From positions 26,917 to 90,916 of the IMG/VR virus record IMGVR_UViG_3300043788_000101: 64,000 bases of DNA; one strand, written 5' to 3'. Origin of the DNA: a virus. The notes beneath the pieces were generated by a model. The model had not been told where the DNA came from and did not search any database. It was given only the letters and a program-made list of their open reading frames with translations. The translations under genes were made by a program, and so were the position numbers. Each line of letters begins with the position of its first letter. Position 1 is the stretch's first letter. Shown one piece after another: positions 25,382 to 32,668 of this stretch.

Positions 25382-26190
25382 CTACAGCGGTAGCCGCTCA
25401 GCGAGCCCAAACCCCGCACTATTGCGGTGTCCGCCTCCGCCGTACTTCTTGGCAATCTCCGAGACGTCCACGCCTTCGGGACCGCGCGACCGAAGCGAGT
25501 AGGCATAGATGCCGTCCGCTCGCTGGAACCATCCAAGGGCGAACGGGGCCGACTCCGCGAGCTTGCCGACTAGCTCTGAGATGTTGATGTACGGCGCATT
25601 CACGATCGGGATGCGGTAACCCTCGAAGTCGACCGTCCGGGCTTGTTCGACCATCTCCGATACGTAGCGGTCGACGAACGCGAGCACCGCTTCCCCCTTG
25701 TCGATGACAGCGGCAAGCGATAGGTCATTCAGTGCGCTCCACTCCGAGAACGAATCGCGCTTGCAGGCCGAGATCCAAGCGTTCGCCTCCTTGCTCTTGT
25801 CGAATTTCCACCGCCACAAGTCGCGGTCCTCCACGAAATCGATGAGCCACGGTCGTGCAGTCCGGTGCAGCAAATCCCATGTGAGGCCGGCGCCACTTCG
25901 ATCCATGTCGAACGTGGCGAAGTCGAGCCCTTCGAGCGCGCCTGCGCCGTCTTGTGGTGGTCGAACACGGATAGTCCGGAAGCCTTCGCCTTCATGTCCA
26001 GCATGACGTCGCGCGGGTAGCTGAAGTCGACGACGAGCACCGACCGTCCGGTCACGTCGGGCGGTGCGTCGCCGTAGCTGGCTGGTAGGTACTCGGCCTC
26101 ATCGCCGTACTTGAGCCACGCCGCCCACGCAGCGGTGTACCCGTCGATACAGTTCCCATGGTAGATTACGAGTCGCTTCTTCTCAGCCAT
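25382..26190 (-). pseudogene. DHH-family phosphoesterase, interrupted by a frameshift
   Basis: ATG 26190 (GGAAAGG upstream) begins LVIYHGNCIDGYTAAWAAW, then VLVVDFSYP and VFDHHKTAQ, the DHH-domain metal motifs. Near 25935-25942 the frame is lost in a GCGCGC run; reading on in the next frame gives ALEGLDFATFDMDRSGAG, PWLIDFVEDRDLW and the DHHA1-type end 'KKYGGGGHRNSAGF'. The two pieces together form a full-length protein of about 270 residues of the NrnA/oligoribonuclease-like type. Either a genuine pseudogene or a 2-base assembly error. Confidence 0.8.
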
Positions 26191-26229
26191 GGCCTTTCCT
26201 TTCCTGCGTGATCCTACGGGTTGCGCGCA

Positions 26230-26505
26230 TCACTTCGGGCATCGTCCGTACATCAAACCGCACCCCTCACACTCCCAGTGCGCCACGTAGGAAGGCGGCG
26301 GCGGTCCTCCGATTCGGTCTGAATGGCGGTAGCGCACTACACCGGAAACGCGTCCACCACATACGCGGCACGGCGCAGTCTCGGGAGCGTATTTACCGAC
26401 CCTGCGTCTCTTATCCTCTTCGTCCGCACGCCGCTCTGCCATGTGCTTCGGTATCTCGCGAGCTATGCGCGCCACGTCCTCGGGAGTGAACTTGGGCAGC
26501 TTCAA
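26230..26505 (-). CDS. small zinc-ribbon protein (TTG start)
   Basis: 91 aa, TTG 26505 preceded by GAGGAG. Basic helical N-terminus (PEDVARIAREIPKHMAERR), then CRVCGG and CEGCG pairs. Ends CPK followed by TGATGCGCGC, the repeated junction element. Confidence 0.55.
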   Translation of the reverse strand: MKLPKFTPEDVARIAREIPKHMAERRADEEDKRRRVGKYAPETAPCRVCGGRVSGVVRYRHSDRIGGPPPPSYVAHWECEGCGLMYGRCPK

Positions 26506-26524
26506 GGTGTCTCCTCTCTCAGTG

Positions 26525-26581
26525 CGCGCATCACTTCGCCGATGACACCGACAAGTCTTCGAGTGCGCACGTCAAACCGTG
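26525..26581 (-). CDS. possible 18-residue peptide
   Basis: ATG 26581 preceded by GGAGTGAAG, encoding MLHGLTCALEDLSVSSAK, ending at the TGA of a repeated junction element like its larger neighbours. Too short to be certain. Confidence 0.3.
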
Positions 26582-26591
26582 TAGCATGTCT

Positions 26592-26816
26592 TCACTCCAG
26601 AATTCTTGTCGTAGGCGTTCCACCCGTCGCACGGCATCCGTCCGCCGTGACAGTCTCTTCAGTCTGCCCATTGGCATGCAGTTCGTGAGTGTCTAACCAT
26701 GGACGCAGGCCGTCATCCAAACCGCTCCACGTGAAAGACGATCCGCACGGGCAAACGTACGTGGACGTATCAAGATCAACTTGAAGCTTTAGCGGTCCGG
26801 TCTCTCCCGCTCTCAT
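26592..26816 (-). CDS. small zinc-ribbon-like protein
   Basis: 74 aa from ATG 26816 (GGAACGGAG upstream). 'STYVCPCGSSFTW' plus WLDTHELHANG resembles a C2H2-like finger (CxC ... HxxxxH). Function unknown. Confidence 0.55.
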   Translation of the reverse strand: MRAGETGPLKLQVDLDTSTYVCPCGSSFTWSGLDDGLRPWLDTHELHANGQTEETVTADGCRATGGTPTTRILE

Positions 26817-26842
26817 GTTGCTCCGTTCCTTTCTTCCGTCTC

Positions 26843-27079
26843 CTAGTCGTCCGCGCGCATCACTTCGCCACATCCAGGCGCGCAAGGTTCGCCTGCTCCC
26901 GCGCCACACAAGACGCACGTCGGTTTGCACCGTCCGCCATGGCCAGCGGGCAGCCGGCAGTGCCGTACGTTGCGCTCGTAACAGGGAATGTCACTCACCA
27001 TGCGCGGCTTACACCGCTCACATCGACAGATGCAGGCGCGCGTCTGGCAATGAATCCCGTTTAGACAGTGCCCCGTCAT
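26843..27079 (-). CDS. cysteine-rich protein
   Basis: 78 aa from ATG 27079 (GGGAG upstream). Twelve or so cysteines in CxC and CxxC spacing with histidines (CRLPAGHGGRC, CVLCGAG). Probably binds several zinc ions. Its last codons (EVMRADD) are themselves the repeated junction element, here read as coding sequence. Confidence 0.55.
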   Translation of the reverse strand: MTGHCLNGIHCQTRACICRCERCKPRMVSDIPCYERNVRHCRLPAGHGGRCKPTCVLCGAGAGEPCAPGCGEVMRADD

Positions 27080-27113
27080 CTTCGTCTCCCTAGCGCGCGC
27101 AGCGTCGGCGCGA

Positions 27114-27386
27114 TTAGCAGTAGCATTCCGGACATGCGTGATGGCCCGTGTTCGGGCAGCCGATCTCGTTCTCTTTCTCACACGGGACGGCCTTCATATC
27201 CTTGAAGCAGAGAACGCGAGCGCCAAGACACTTCTTGCAGGCGAGCCCGCGAGGTGGGCGCATGCGCTCGTTCATTCGAGCCACGATTCGAGCGGCCAGC
27301 TCGGGCGTGTCGACCATGCCAACGCACACGTCGTCAAAGTAGAGCGTGCGTCCCAATTTTCGTCCCACTCGCCACCTGGGAATCAT
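27114..27386 (-). CDS. small zinc-binding protein
   Basis: 90 aa, ATG with GGGAGAG. N-terminal beta hairpin (RKLGRTLYFDDVCVGMVDT), then CKKC, CEKENEIGC, CPECYC. Function unknown. Confidence 0.55.
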   Translation of the reverse strand: MIPRWRVGRKLGRTLYFDDVCVGMVDTPELAARIVARMNERMRPPRGLACKKCLGARVLCFKDMKAVPCEKENEIGCPNTGHHACPECYC

Positions 27387-27406
27387 CTAGCTCTCCCTCG
27401 CGCGCA

Positions 27407-27595
27407 CTACTTCGGCCTTCGTGACGACGTGCGCTCACATGGCGGCCATGACGTCGTGGCGTCGATTGTGACGTGCACACCTTCGTGCCCGCGTTCCCGA
27501 TGGCATCGCATCCGGTGGTTGTTCGGCGGCTCCGCGCGGTACGCCCACGACCGACACCGCGCAGCTTTCTTTGTTCGGATGACCATCTGACTCAT
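27407..27595 (-). CDS. small zinc-binding protein
   Basis: 62 aa, ATG with GGGAGAG. Contains CRSW..., and 'HRMRCHRERGHEGVHV', a CxH-type motif found in many small actinophage and myxophage proteins. Ends RPK followed by the junction element. Confidence 0.55.
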   Translation of the reverse strand: MSQMVIRTKKAARCRSWAYRAEPPNNHRMRCHRERGHEGVHVTIDATTSWPPCERTSSRRPK

Positions 27596-27616
27596 CTATC
27601 TCTCCCTCGCGCGCAG

Positions 27617-28006
27617 TTAGACCGCCGATGCTCCAGACACTTGCGCACTGACACTCACCGGAGTGTAGGCGTCACACTTCCCGCACCTGGCGCACTTGTA
27701 AGGCGCGTGGTCGTAGTGCCGGTGCGGGATTGGGTCGTCGCCCTGACACTCGCAACGGTCGGGGTGCTCGTAAAAGCCGCGACCGCACCAGCTTAGCGCG
27801 CCGCCCTCGTTGTTGATTCGGTCTAGCCGTGCGTGGTCGACGTCCTCGGCTCGAATCTTCCCGATGGCGTCGTAAGCCCGAAGGACGACACGTACCCTTT
27901 CCCATTCCTCGTCTGATGGGCGCACCCCTGGTGTTTCCAATTCTTGGAGTCGCCCACACTCGTCGTTGAGAGCAGATAGGATGTCAGCGATGGCTTTCGA
28001 CTTCAC
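27617..28006 (-). CDS. hypothetical zinc-binding protein
   Basis: 129 aa, GTG start with AAGGG. Helical N-terminal half (residues 1-60) and a C-terminal cysteine region (CECQGDD, CARCGKC). Function unknown. Confidence 0.55.
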   Translation of the reverse strand: MKSKAIADILSALNDECGRLQELETPGVRPSDEEWERVRVVLRAYDAIGKIRAEDVDHARLDRINNEGGALSWCGRGFYEHPDRCECQGDDPIPHRHYDHAPYKCARCGKCDAYTPVSVSAQVSGASAV

Positions 28007-28045
28007 GTTGTCACCCTTCGTCCGTGTCCCGGTTCATCGCGCGCA

Positions 28046-28213
28046 TCACTTTTGGGATGCTTCCGGCTTCGGAATACCCATCCGCACTTTGCGCAGAATG
28101 ACGCATCCAAGGCACTTGCATCCGCGTGCGATGTATTGGCCCGTCTTCTCGTTCCCCAGCGTCCGCCATGCCTCTGCGGCTAAGCGGTCTGGTAATTCGA
28201 TCGTTACCTTCAC
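28046..28213 (-). CDS. 55-residue protein
   Basis: GTG 28213 with GAGAGGAG upstream. Starts VKVTIELPDRLAAEAWRTL, which resembles a ribbon-helix-helix strand and first helix, then a CKCLGC zinc-type motif. Possibly a small DNA-binding regulator. Confidence 0.5.
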   Translation of the reverse strand: MKVTIELPDRLAAEAWRTLGNEKTGQYIARGCKCLGCVILRKVRMGIPKPEASQK

Positions 28214-28254
28214 GGCGTCTCCTCTCTCAGTGCGCAGCGTCGGCGCGATGTTCC

Positions 28255-28503
28255 TCACGTATGCCCACCGTCTAAAACCTCGGAGGCGACGATCAGCGCC
28301 GGATCGTTTGAACCCTTGTGCTGCACGCCACAAATTGTCGATCCTGGAACATGCTCCATCGCACACTCGATTGCGCGCATTGCAGTTGGAGCCACAACGG
28401 CCAGCATCCGATTTTCGGACCACCGACGTCCCGCTGCCTCATCTTTCGGCAACGTGACCGTCACATGCCACACGTGCTGCCCCTTGAATACTTGAATGGC
28501 CAT
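28255..28503 (-). CDS. small hypothetical protein
   Basis: 82 aa, ATG with GAGGAGG upstream. Beta strand start (IQVFKGQHVWHVTVTLPKDE) and a helix (PTAMRAIECAMEHV). No family recognised. Confidence 0.55.
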   Translation of the reverse strand: MAIQVFKGQHVWHVTVTLPKDEAAGRRWSENRMLAVVAPTAMRAIECAMEHVPGSTICGVQHKGSNDPALIVASEVLDGGHT

Positions 28504-28532
28504 TTCGTGCCTCCTCTAGAAGTCCGCGCGCA

Positions 28533-28823
28533 TCACTTCGGGGATGCTGGCGACACGTGCCCACCATTTTCGATGATCCGAACCGCGTCCTCTAACGCAT
28601 GACCAGCCATCCGTCGGTCGCCATTCTTATATCGCTCCCACGAGGCGAGCGCCTCTGCCTTGAGCCAAGCAACGATGAGAGCCCGCTCGCTCTTCACGCC
28701 CTCATCGTACCCCGCCGCACGCATGATGCTCGGGACGTCTATCGGCGGTTGCTGCCCGACGTCCACGTAGATGACGGCGTTTGGCGCCAGTGTGCCTCGT
28801 AGGTCTGTCGGTTCATTAGCCAT
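28533..28823 (-). CDS. small hypothetical protein
   Basis: 96 aa, ATG with AAGGAGG upstream. Helical centre (VKSERALIVAWLKAEALASW). Ends SPASPK followed by TGATGCGCGC. Function unknown. Confidence 0.55.
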   Translation of the reverse strand: MANEPTDLRGTLAPNAVIYVDVGQQPPIDVPSIMRAAGYDEGVKSERALIVAWLKAEALASWERYKNGDRRMAGHALEDAVRIIENGGHVSPASPK

Positions 28824-28868
28824 CGTGCATCCTCCTTCGCCTCGCGCGCAGCATCGGCGCGATTGTCG

Positions 28869-29075
28869 TTACACTTCCTCACGGTTCGCGAACCCATCAG
28901 TGTTCGGGCAAGTCTGCGAGTTTGGCCTGATGTGATTGTCGAGGATGCCTACGTACTTGCATTGGGAGCACCGCTCCAGACGAGGCTTTTTCTTTGGCCA
29001 CGACAGGCCAACGACGCCGAGCACGATGGCGACCACGAGCAGAAACGTGAGGTACTGAATCGAGAAGCCTTGCAT
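28869..29075 (-). CDS. single-span membrane protein with zinc ribbon
   Basis: 68 aa, ATG with AGGAGA. Membrane segment at residues 8-24 (LTFLLVVAIVLGVVGL), basic KKKPR, then CSQC and a later Cys. N-terminal anchor with a cytoplasmic ribbon is predicted. Function unknown. Confidence 0.55.
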   Translation of the reverse strand: MQGFSIQYLTFLLVVAIVLGVVGLSWPKKKPRLERCSQCKYVGILDNHIRPNSQTCPNTDGFANREEV

Positions 29076-29174
29076 GGTCGCCGTCTCCTAGAAGTCCGCG
29101 CGCAGCCGCGCGGCAATTGTCACTACAGATTCTCACCGCCGTTGACCAGGATGATCCCCTTGGCTTCATAGGAC

Positions 29175-29354
29175 CTAGCGCGCCTCTCGCGTTCTCGCGT
29201 TCCTCACAAGCTGCTCCACGGCCCCGCTCCGCGTCTGACCGCGCTGGCTCGCGATGGCGTCGAGTCGGGCAAGCGCCTCGGGACTCAGCGTCAGCGTCAC
29301 CATGGGGCGCGTGCGCTTGGCGTTGGGGGTCGTGGGGGTGCCGGAGCGGGTCAC
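29175..29354 (-). CDS. ribbon-helix-helix DNA-binding protein
   Basis: 59 aa; GTG 29354 forms a GTGA overlap with the upstream stop. Sequence PMVTLTLSPEALARLDAIA followed by QRGQTRSGAVEQLVRNA is a classic CopG/Arc-type ribbon-helix-helix. Likely repressor of the small-gene cluster, perhaps acting on the repeated intergenic element (inference). Confidence 0.65.
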   Translation of the reverse strand: MTRSGTPTTPNAKRTRPMVTLTLSPEALARLDAIASQRGQTRSGAVEQLVRNARTREAR

Positions 29355-29563
29355 GACTTCGATCGTTCGATTTCGATGATGCGAGCTATCTCGTTCAAAG
29401 CATCCCGGCGTGACCCGCGAACGGACGCCATCAACGTTCGGGAAGCATGTTCCCAGCCGACCGTAAAGCCTCGCCCGTCACTGTCGCGGCGAACGCGAAC
29501 GTAGGCGCACTTCCCGTTGACGACAAGCTTGCGCGCGTCCCAGCCTGTCCATGTTTCTGACAT
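29351..29563 (-). CDS. small hypothetical protein
   Basis: 70 aa from ATG 29563. Beta strands (KLVVNGKCAYVRVRRD, GFTVGWEHA) and a C-terminal helix (RDALNEIARIIEIE). No strong ribosome site; the candidate promoter places the transcript start almost at the ATG. Confidence 0.55.
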   Translation of the reverse strand: MSETWTGWDARKLVVNGKCAYVRVRRDSDGRGFTVGWEHASRTLMASVRGSRRDALNEIARIIEIERSKS

Positions 29564-29570
29564 GAGATAG

Positions 29571-29599
29571 ATAGTACATGCGCCGTACGTACAGCGCAA
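29571..29599 (-). promoter_or_regulatory. candidate sigma70-type promoter
   Basis: On the minus strand TTGCGC (29599-29594), 17-base spacer, TACTAT (29576-29571), 7 bases before ATG 29563. A leaderless transcript would result. By-eye prediction. Confidence 0.35.
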
Positions 29600-29680
29600 G
29601 GGATAATCGTACGCGCTATGTCGATTTCTGCGGACGCGGCTAAGTGCGCGAAAAGGCTGGGCGCGCGCATGGCACTTACT

Positions 29681-29968
29681 CTACCGAAGTGCGTTTCTGC
29701 ACTCGTCCAATGTGCGCTGAACGAGATAGTTGAACTCGGTTGGTCCGTCGATCAGGCCCCGTGCCATCAACAGTGTGGCTGCCGCGCTGTTCAGTGCGTC
29801 TCGAAGACGTTGCGTCTCCGCATCCTTCGTCTGCTCGATAATGACCTTGCGGACACGGTCATACAGCGTCTCGAAACCGAAGACGATCATTGTCCCGTCG
29901 CCACCATCGCTCTGCCGAGCTGGGTCGATGGTGCGTCTCACGAGTCGGTCAAGCTCTTCGTCCGTCAT
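29681..29968 (-). CDS. small helical hypothetical protein
   Basis: 95 aa from ATG 29968 (AGGAGG upstream); an in-frame ATG at 29995 lacks a site. Helical with 'MTDEELDRLVRRTIDPAR' and 'ETQRLRDALNSAAATLLMA'. Follows the large lipoprotein. Function unknown. Confidence 0.55.
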   Translation of the reverse strand: MTDEELDRLVRRTIDPARQSDGGDGTMIVFGFETLYDRVRKVIIEQTKDAETQRLRDALNSAAATLLMARGLIDGPTEFNYLVQRTLDECRNALR

Positions 29969-30014
29969 CGGGTGATCCTCCTGGTGCGCGCGCATCTGAG
30001 TTAGCTCACCCTCC

Positions 30015-31658
30015 CTAGTTGCTCTGGATGGCGACGGCCATGTTGGTGAAGTTCGACGTGCTGCCCGAGTTGTTGCCGAAGCTCGGCGTCGCGCTCCCGG
30101 TGAACGTGCCGGTTTCGAGCGTGGCCGAGTCGCAGTCGCAGGATCCCTCTAGGCCGTCCCAGTTCCACGTGCTGCCGAGCGCCGTGTAACCGGCGCCGGC
30201 CGACGAGGGATTGAATCCGTACGTGACCGCCACGACCAGCGACGGTACGTCGAACGTGAGGGTAGGCAGCACGTCCGGCTGCGTCCCGTTGCCCCCGCAG
30301 CAGTCCTCGAAGACGACGTTGGCCGACGAGCCGACCACGGGTAGCGGGCCGGTGCCCGCGATCTCGAGCACCGCGATCGTCTGCCACTGGTTCACCCCGT
30401 CGAAGGTCGATGTCACCGTGAGCCCGCCGGGCGCCGCCGGGACGCCCGTGGCGGCGAAGCCGAGCATCGCGCCGAAGTCGGGCGCGTCGGTAACCGAGTC
30501 GAACTGCGCGTACGAGTTCCCCGCGCCGTCGGTAATCGTGATGGGCGGCGGGGTCATATCGCCGTTGTTGTCCTCGGCCGAGAAGACGACGATCGTGCTG
30601 CCGGCGAGCACCGGGCCGAGGGTCGCGTAGATCGCCTCGTTGTTGCTGTTGCCCTCCGGCGGGCAGTCCCCGTCGCACTGGAAGGCCGCCCACTGCCGGA
30701 CGTACGCCGCGACGCCACCGGCATCGGGAGCGGCGTCTGGGGCAGCGTCCGCCGTGGCGTCGACACCGCTCTCGGTCTCGCCCGCTTCGTCGCTAGAGGC
30801 CTCCGCCTCTGCCAGAGCATCTAGCGTGCTGGAGTCGCTGGCGTCACTCGAAGGGGCCGCGTCATTGGCATCGCTGAGCGCTCCATCGGTCGCGTCCGAG
30901 CCCGCCCCGGCGTCCGAGGCGTCCGATACGTTCGCGTCGGATGCGTCGGCAACGGCCGCGTCATTCGCGTCGCCGCTCCCGTCCGAGGCGTCGCTGCCCG
31001 CATCGTGCGCCGCATCGGTGCTGGCGTCGCTCGACGCGTCGGCCGCGCTGTCCGCCCCCGCGTCCGAGCTGCCGGCCGCCGCGTAGACACGCATCTGCCC
31101 GGTCGTCGTGTAGTAGTTCAAGCCGCCAGGCGCGCCGTACACGCGGATCGCAGTGCCCGTCACGGCCGGGAAGGTGAACGTGTAGGTCTCGAAGTTGACG
31201 CCGTTGTCGCCGCCGAACGCCGGGCTCGTCGTCACACCCGAGACGGTCGTCCACACCCCGCCCTGCTCGACCTGCACGGCAACGCTCGTGAACCATCCGC
31301 CGTTCCAGTACTGGATGCCCTGCTGGTAGACGACGCCGCCGAACGTCTGCGCGGTCGCGTAGGTGTAGCTGATCCAGTTCGCCGTCTCGGTCTTGCCGGT
31401 GTACGCGTTGAACTGCTGGGCGGAGTCGGTGGACCCCTGCGGCTCGAAGATGCCGTCGTAGATGACCGATAGCGGCCCGGCCGTCCCGAGCGCGGCGTGC
31501 GTCGGGGTATCGCCGAACGCGGCCGTCCCGCTTGCGGTGATGTCGGTGCCGAGCACCGCCTGGCTCTGGCTCTCGACGCGCTCTGGTGGGGCGGACGCAC
31601 TGCAGCCGAGCAAAGCAGAAACGCAAACGGCGAGAACGCTCGTCTTATGGATCATCAT
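30015..31658 (-). CDS. large host-like lipoprotein with Asp/Ala/Ser linker
   Basis: 547 aa, ATG with GGGAGG upstream. Signal peptide with lipobox (ALLGC-SAS), an N-terminal discoidin/F5-8C-like beta domain (about 35-195, 'WISYTYATAQTFGGVVY', 'GTAIRVYGAPGG'), a 120-residue DAxDASDA-type linker, and a C-terminal beta domain with 'CDGDCPPEGNSNNEAIYATL'. This architecture is typical of Myxococcota surface lipoproteins. Much larger than any neighbour, in the early-gene region. Possibly a cell-surface modifier; function unknown. Confidence 0.75.
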   Translation of the reverse strand: MMIHKTSVLAVCVSALLGCSASAPPERVESQSQAVLGTDITASGTAAFGDTPTHAALGTAGPLSVIYDGIFEPQGSTDSAQQFNAYTGKTETANWISYTYATAQTFGGVVYQQGIQYWNGGWFTSVAVQVEQGGVWTTVSGVTTSPAFGGDNGVNFETYTFTFPAVTGTAIRVYGAPGGLNYYTTTGQMRVYAAAGSSDAGADSAADASSDASTDAAHDAGSDASDGSGDANDAAVADASDANVSDASDAGAGSDATDGALSDANDAAPSSDASDSSTLDALAEAEASSDEAGETESGVDATADAAPDAAPDAGGVAAYVRQWAAFQCDGDCPPEGNSNNEAIYATLGPVLAGSTIVVFSAEDNNGDMTPPPITITDGAGNSYAQFDSVTDAPDFGAMLGFAATGVPAAPGGLTVTSTFDGVNQWQTIAVLEIAGTGPLPVVGSSANVVFEDCCGGNGTQPDVLPTLTFDVPSLVVAVTYGFNPSSAGAGYTALGSTWNWDGLEGSCDCDSATLETGTFTGSATPSFGNNSGSTSNFTNMAVAIQSN

Positions 31659-31682
31659 CAGAAACCTCCCTGCAAGGTGAAC

Positions 31683-32165
31683 TTAGAACGTCGGCACGTC
31701 TTCGTCAGCGTCACTGTACTCGCCGAAGCTCGGCGCCTCGAACGCAGGAGCCTCGAAGCTGGGAGCCTGCGGCGGCGGCCCGTCTGGCCACTCGGTCTCG
31801 CCAGCAAGCGCGCGCGCCTCTGGGGGCGGCGGCACGACGCCGGAGCGGATGCGGCGGGACCACCCCCTAGCTCTCGCAGCTGAGCGACGGTTGCCGGCGA
31901 CATACTTGAGCTTGTCGGGCTTTGGGTTGTTAGCCGCGTAGGTCATGGCCTCAGCCAGGGCCTCTAGGAACTCGGGCGAGCACTGGCTCATTCGTTTGCC
32001 GGTGTAGTCGGGCCCACGGAAACTCTTCGGCGAAAAACGAATCTGCTCGTCACCGTACTGCGAGTCAAGATCACTGTCGCTAGCAAACAGTCCGCTCGCG
32101 GACTCAAGGTAGGCGACCCGATCTCGCAGGTCCTTGAAAGCCTTTCGCAGCGCGTCCTCGTTCAC
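31683..32165 (-). CDS. hypothetical protein in recombination operon
   Basis: 160 aa, GTG overlapping the upstream stop. N-terminal coiled-coil (ALRKAFKDLRDRVAYLESA), central segment 'RMSQCSPEFLEALAEAMTYAA' and a Pro/Glu-rich disordered tail with repeated SFEAPAFEAPSF. The small central domain with Gln/Cys-Ser may bind RecT or nuclease; not recognised. Confidence 0.55.
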   Translation of the reverse strand: MNEDALRKAFKDLRDRVAYLESASGLFASDSDLDSQYGDEQIRFSPKSFRGPDYTGKRMSQCSPEFLEALAEAMTYAANNPKPDKLKYVAGNRRSAARARGWSRRIRSGVVPPPPEARALAGETEWPDGPPPQAPSFEAPAFEAPSFGEYSDADEDVPTF

Positions 32166-32668
32166 TCGGTCCTCTGCGCAAAACGAGAGGGCGTGGTGAG
32201 AGCACGTTCAATAGACCATCCTACAGCTAGCCGTTCGCAGAGCGAGCACGGCTGGATGCCAATGCGTCGAGCCCAATCACTTATAGTGAGACACTCTCCC
32301 CGGAATGAGATTCGACGATTGGTCGTACGATTGTTCGCCTGTTCTTTCTGCGTCGCCCATCGACAATTGCGCGACGTATAGTTGCCGTTAGTGTTGTTGC
32401 GCTCAAGCGTGTGTTTTGGAGATGGCTTGCGACCCATGTCGGTTAGGAAGTTCTGAAAGCCGGTCCGCCCAGACCATCGAGCGCAGACCTGGATGCCGCG
32501 AGCGCCGTATCGCTTGAAGCGCGATGAGCTTTCGATCTCGCAACGCGCGTGCATGTTTTGCCAAGCAGTGTACTCAGGCGTGGCCTTGCGACCAAGTGAC
32601 TGACTAGGAGATTCGCCGTGCGTCGTAAGCGCGGCTCGTGCGGCTGCTATCTGATTCGGGTTGCCCAT
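32162..32668 (-). CDS. HNH-like endonuclease with C-terminal HTH
   Basis: 168 aa from ATG 32668 (AAGGAGGTC upstream, TGATG overlap). Pattern 'YTAWQNMHARCE', YGARGIQVCARW, DMGRKPSPKHTLERNNTNG, CRWAT-EQ-NNR is a common phage HNH/AP2-associated nuclease family; the C-terminal 'ISFRGECLTISDWARRIGI' is a helix-turn-helix for target recognition. Paralogue of 33983-34414. It overlaps the nuclease gene end, as inserted homing genes often do. Confidence 0.75.
   Translation of the reverse strand: MGNPNQIAAARAALTTHGESPSQSLGRKATPEYTAWQNMHARCEIESSSRFKRYGARGIQVCARWSGRTGFQNFLTDMGRKPSPKHTLERNNTNGNYTSRNCRWATQKEQANNRTTNRRISFRGECLTISDWARRIGIQPCSLCERLAVGWSIERALTTPSRFAQRTE

Larger units (their letters stand above)
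24411..29997 (-). repeat. family of conserved intergenic elements between small genes (13 copies)
   Basis: In coding orientation each gene junction carries either CCGAAGTGATGCGCGCG or TCGCGCCGAYGCTGCGCGCG, then an AGGAG-type ribosome site and the next start. Copies lie near 24411, 26223, 26523, 26852, 27092, 27399, 27607, 28038, 28231, 28524, 28843, 29097 and 29984. The shared core is (T/C)G-ATGCGCGCG or GCTGCGCGCG. The stop codon of the upstream gene is often inside the element; in the gene at 26843 the element is coding. Function unknown. Confidence 0.7.

Noticed and set aside
29076-29174. Open frame ending EAKGIILVNGGENL before a junction element
   Set aside because: No start codon in frame after the preceding stop; probably a decayed gene end and not annotated.
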